DNA from: Bacillota bacterium
Lineage (GTDB): Bacteria; Bacillota; Sulfobacillia; Sulfobacillales; Sulfobacillaceae
DNA: 64,000 nucleotides
Reading direction: 5' to 3'
Assembly: GCA_021820485.1 (NCBI GenBank)
Contig: JAKADO010000001.1
Location: 1 to 64,000, forward strand
How positions within the stretch are numbered: position 1 is the stretch's first letter; each line of letters opens with the position of its first letter. A program made the position numbers and the translations under genes. The notes under the pieces were generated by a model. It made no database searches, was not told the origin of the DNA, and was given only the letters and a program-made list of their open reading frames with translations. Below, one piece after another: positions 61,558-64,000 of this stretch.

Positions 61558-61595
61558 CGGCAGCGCTCCGACAACCATCGGTCGCTGTCGTTTTT
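61558..61595 (+). terminator. Terminator after the permease
   Basis: CGGCAGCG pairs with CGCTGTCG (one G-U), with an inner CCGA-TCGG stem, followed by five T. Confidence 0.75.
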
Positions 61596-61711
61596 CGATC
61601 TGCGACAAGCTCACGAGGATACGCGGACCAATTGACCGGTCGCCGAGGAGAAAAACTGGTGTTATTCCGCTAGGCGTGCATGGTATAGTGTAGGAGTAAT
61701 TAAACGAGGAG

Positions 61712-61798
61712 CCACTAGGGGAGCAATTGCTGAGACAAGGAACGATCGTTTCTTGGACCCTTTTACCTGATCTGGGTAATGCCAGCGTAGGAAAGTGG
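61712..61798 (+). ncRNA. TPP riboswitch aptamer (thi box)
   Basis: P1 CCACT (61712-61716) pairs with AGTGG (61794-61798). Between them the conserved thi-box elements GGGGAGC, GCTGAGA, GGACCCTTTTACCTGATCTGG (split here by loops) and GTAATGCCAGCGTAGGAA are present; GCTGAGA binds the pyrimidine and ACCTGATCTGGGTAAT the pyrophosphate. A -10-like TATAGT lies upstream at 61684-61689. It controls tenA-thiD-thiM. Confidence 0.95.
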
Positions 61799-61852
61799 AC
61801 ATGGACAGCTCGACGCGTGTTGTCGAGGTCATCCCATTAGCCCCCCAACATG

Positions 61853-61872
61853 GCCTCCGCGATAAAGGAGGC
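61853..61872 (+). promoter_or_regulatory. Expression-platform hairpin over the tenA ribosome-binding site
   Basis: GCCTCC (61853-61858) pairs with GGAGGC (61867-61872), hiding the SD AAAGGAGG. It is followed by AATTTTT, so it could also act as a weak terminator. A second hairpin CTCGAC...GTCGAG lies at 61808-61826 between aptamer and platform. Confidence 0.6.
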
Positions 61873-61879
61873 AATTTTT

Positions 61880-62572
61880 ATGTCCTTGGCCCAATCCTTG
61901 CGCCGGGAAGCAGAATCCGTTTACCAAGCCATCCGCCGCCATCCGTTTGTTGAAGGCATTGCTCACGGGGTTCTCCCCCCACAGGCCGCGGTCTTTTACG
62001 TGCAGCAGGACGTGCAGTACCTGACCACCTACGCACGGGTGTTTGCCCTCGCCATTTCGCAAGCAGAAAGTCTGAGCCAGATGAAGCTCCTCGCCGATCG
62101 CATGACGGTGCTGTTTGACGGGGAATTGACCCCCCACGCGAGCTTGTGCCGAGCGAGTCAGGTCTCCTTTGAGGAGGTGACTCGCGTGCTGCCCGCCCAT
62201 GCGCCGGCTGCCCACCATTATGCCCAGCATATGATCGCGTCGGGATCGCACGGCGTGCTCGCTGAAACGGTCGCGGCGGTGTTGCCCTGCCATTGGGTTT
62301 ACGCGGATTTGGGTCGCGATCTCATGGATACCGTCCGTCCCGACGGCAATCACCCGTTTTACGATTGGATTCGCTTTTACGCGGGCAGTGCGATGCGTGA
62401 AGGGCTGGACCAACTGTGCCAACTGCTGGATGAGTCGGCGCCTGCGATGGCGCGCGAAGCGATCGCTAGGGCTTTTCACGTGAGTTTCCAGATGGAGTAT
62501 CGATTCTTCGATATGGCCTGGCGCCAGGAGCAGTGGGACACGCTGGTGCCGTCGGGGGGTGGGCCTGCATGA
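61880..62572 (+). CDS. tenA: Aminopyrimidine aminohydrolase / thiaminase II TenA
   Basis: TenA-family helical protein (230 residues) that salvages thiamin breakdown products to HMP. Motifs: HPFVEGIAHGVLP, YVQQDVQYL (with Asp of the pyrimidine site), LPCHWVYADLG with the catalytic Cys, and FYDWIRFYAG. ATG 61880 is eight bases after AAAGGAGG; ATG 61850 lies inside the control hairpin. First gene under the TPP riboswitch; overlaps thiD by ATGA. Confidence 0.95.
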   Translation: MSLAQSLRREAESVYQAIRRHPFVEGIAHGVLPPQAAVFYVQQDVQYLTTYARVFALAISQAESLSQMKLLADRMTVLFDGELTPHASLCRASQVSFEEVTRVLPAHAPAAHHYAQHMIASGSHGVLAETVAAVLPCHWVYADLGRDLMDTVRPDGNHPFYDWIRFYAGSAMREGLDQLCQLLDESAPAMAREAIARAFHVSFQMEYRFFDMAWRQEQWDTLVPSGGGPA

Positions 62573-63492
62573 GCGTTCGGCCGAGCTCAGGACCCGCTCG
62601 CGTATTAACCATTGCGGGATCTGACAGCGGAGGCGGGGCGGGCATTCAAGCGGACCTTAAGACCATGCATCAAATCGGTGTGTATGGCCTGTCGGTGATT
62701 ACGGCGGTGACAGCTCAGAATACCATGGGGGTGGTGGGCGTCCAGACAATGTCGGGAGCAATTGTGGAACAGCAAGTCTCTGCGGTGTTCGACGATTTGG
62801 GCGTCGACGCGATAAAGACAGGCATGCTCGCCAACGCTGAGATCGTCGAGGTGGTCACCGCATTGCTGGCCCAACATCCCGCTTGCCCGCTGGTCGTGGA
62901 CCCGGTCATGGTGGCCAAGGGCGGGGCTCCTTTGCTATCTCCGGAAGCGGTCGAAGGATTGCGCACGCGATTATTTCCGTTGGCTCAGGTGGTGACGCCA
63001 AATCTGCCTGAGGCGTCAGCTATCACAGGGTATGCCGTGCATACGCTCGACGATGCGGAACGGGCTGCACGGGACATTGCGGGGCTAGGTCCTGCTTATG
63101 TCGTGGTGAAGGGCGGGCATCGTGAGGAGACCGACGGAGGGGCGCCGCGTGAAGCCATTGATGTGGTCTATTCGGCGATGAATGACACCGTCTTCTATCT
63201 TGCGGCTCCTTTCACGCCGAGTCGGAACACCCATGGAACCGGATGCACGTTTTCATCCGCGACAGCCGCGCTGCTAGCGTTGGGCTGGGATGCGGAAGAA
63301 GCTATCGCCGGTGCAAAGGCGTTCGTGTCTGAGGCCATCGCGGGATCGCGGACTTGGAACCTGGGTCACGGGCATGGGCCGACGAACCATTTCGCACCGC
63401 CGCCGCCGACGCGGTATCGTCCACTGCCAGGAGCTGTTAATCGGTATCACCAGGGACGTTGGAGCGTCCACAACGAAGGGAGTCGGGGATGA
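62569..63492 (+). CDS. thiD: Hydroxymethylpyrimidine/phosphomethylpyrimidine kinase
   Basis: Phosphorylates HMP and HMP-P for thiamin synthesis. 307 residues of ribokinase fold: TIAGSDSGGGAGIQADLKT, VVDPVMVAKGGAPLL, TPNLPEASAITG, VVKGGH and the GTGC active-site loop THGTGCTFSSA. The C-terminus is extended by about 40 residues (His- and Pro-rich), beyond the usual 265. ATGA overlaps at both ends. Confidence 0.95.
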   Translation: MSVRPSSGPARVLTIAGSDSGGGAGIQADLKTMHQIGVYGLSVITAVTAQNTMGVVGVQTMSGAIVEQQVSAVFDDLGVDAIKTGMLANAEIVEVVTALLAQHPACPLVVDPVMVAKGGAPLLSPEAVEGLRTRLFPLAQVVTPNLPEASAITGYAVHTLDDAERAARDIAGLGPAYVVVKGGHREETDGGAPREAIDVVYSAMNDTVFYLAAPFTPSRNTHGTGCTFSSATAALLALGWDAEEAIAGAKAFVSEAIAGSRTWNLGHGHGPTNHFAPPPPTRYRPLPGAVNRYHQGRWSVHNEGSRG

Positions 63493-64000
63493 TGATGACA
63501 ATGGATGCGGGCCGCTGGTTGACAGCAGTGAGACAACACCGGCCCTTGGTGCACAACATGACCAATTTGGTTGTGACAAACGTGGTTGCCAACGCCTTGT
63601 TGGCGTTGGGGGCATCGCCCGTGATGGCTTATGCCCACGAGGAGGTTCAGGACATGGCTCGGATCGCGGGGGCCCTAGCCCTGAATATGGGAACCCTCAC
63701 GCCCGATTTAGTCACAGGCATGATTCTGGCCGGCAAGGCGGCCGAGGAAGCCCATGTGCCGGTGGTTTTTGACCCCGTAGGCGTGGGTGCGACCCCATAT
63801 CGTGTGCAGGCGGCCGAGGCAGTGGTCGCCAATTTGCGCCTCACGGTGCTCAAAGGCAATGCCGGGGAGATTGGAGGCATGGCGGGCGCTGGGGGAACCG
63901 TGAGCGGTGTGGATGCGGTGGGGGTTGGCGCGGGTCTCGCCGACGCCATGGCGCTATACGCCCGCAAACACCAGACTGTCATGGTCGCGACCGGCGAACA
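63489..64000 (+). CDS. thiM: Hydroxyethylthiazole kinase, partial
   Basis: Starts in the thiD stop (ATGA) and runs off the window after about 170 residues (full length about 270). HRPLVHNMTNLVVTNVVAN, GASPVMAYAHEEVQDM, FDPVGVGATPYR and LKGNAGEIGGMAG match ThiM, which phosphorylates the thiazole moiety. thiE is expected downstream, outside the window. Confidence 0.94.
   Translation, partial: MMMTMDAGRWLTAVRQHRPLVHNMTNLVVTNVVANALLALGASPVMAYAHEEVQDMARIAGALALNMGTLTPDLVTGMILAGKAAEEAHVPVVFDPVGVGATPYRVQAAEAVVANLRLTVLKGNAGEIGGMAGAGGTVSGVDAVGVGAGLADAMALYARKHQTVMVATGE

Noticed and set aside
1..64000. CRISPR arrays, rRNA or tRNA genes
   Set aside because: I saw no regularly spaced direct repeats, no rRNA sequence and no tRNA-like cloverleaf with a GTTCGA T-loop in proper context.

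Overview
The window looks like chromosome of a GC-rich, endospore-forming Firmicute. The gene order xerD-deoB-pdp-dacF-spoIIAA-spoIIAB-sigF-spoVA-lysA-scpA/B, plus ytfJ, spmA/spmB and yteA, is the classical Bacillus/Clostridia sporulation neighbourhood. Base composition, heavy use of GTG starts and divergent small proteins suggest a deep-branching Sulfobacillus/Symbiobacterium-like lineage. That assignment is inference; there is no rRNA in the window to confirm it.

Region by region: 0.4-15.1 kb is the core sporulation/cell-wall block (recombinase XerD, nucleoside salvage, DacF, the SpoIIA-SigF switch, the SpoVAC-D-EB-EA-F channel for dipicolinic acid, LysA, condensin partners ScpA/ScpB, DUF2953 and GerW/YtfJ). 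It runs directly into a non-homologous end-joining cluster (ku, ATP-dependent ligase, LigD-type polymerase) and an SNF2 helicase (15.1-19.1 kb). At 19.2-30.5 kb are housekeeping genes: panC, spmA facing an inverted spmB, ridA, rluB, pncB-type NAPRTase, a SWIM protein, aroH-cmk-plsC-rpsA, and a Pit phosphate transporter with its DUF47 partner behind phased TGTTAA repeats. At 30.6-43.5 kb are metabolic and transport genes (MaoC, MDR oxidoreductase, aldehyde dehydrogenase, YbaK deacylase, two MFS or MMPL exporters, amidohydrolase, an acyltransferase/SGNH pair). This part also holds the most striking gene of the window, a FrnE/DsbA-type oxidoreductase whose first active-site cysteine codon is an in-frame UGA.

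From 43.5 to 59.9 kb the coding density drops. This accessory stretch has an IS3-family element, a truncated glucosaminidase-like gene, two tandem cysteine-rich paralogues with a sigma-K-like promoter, a BNR-propeller lipoprotein, a DUF4232 lipoprotein, an S9 peptidase, a Nudix hydrolase, a phosphotransferase and several long gene-poor gaps. At 59.9-64.0 kb an amino-acid permease is followed by a TPP riboswitch controlling tenA-thiD-thiM (thiM runs off the window).

The main candidate for something not previously described at this locus is the putative selenoprotein at 36539-37138 (minus): intact promoter, Shine-Dalgarno and reading frame, UGA exactly at the redox CxxC position, and an 8-bp SECIS-like hairpin with a GGC loop at the expected distance.
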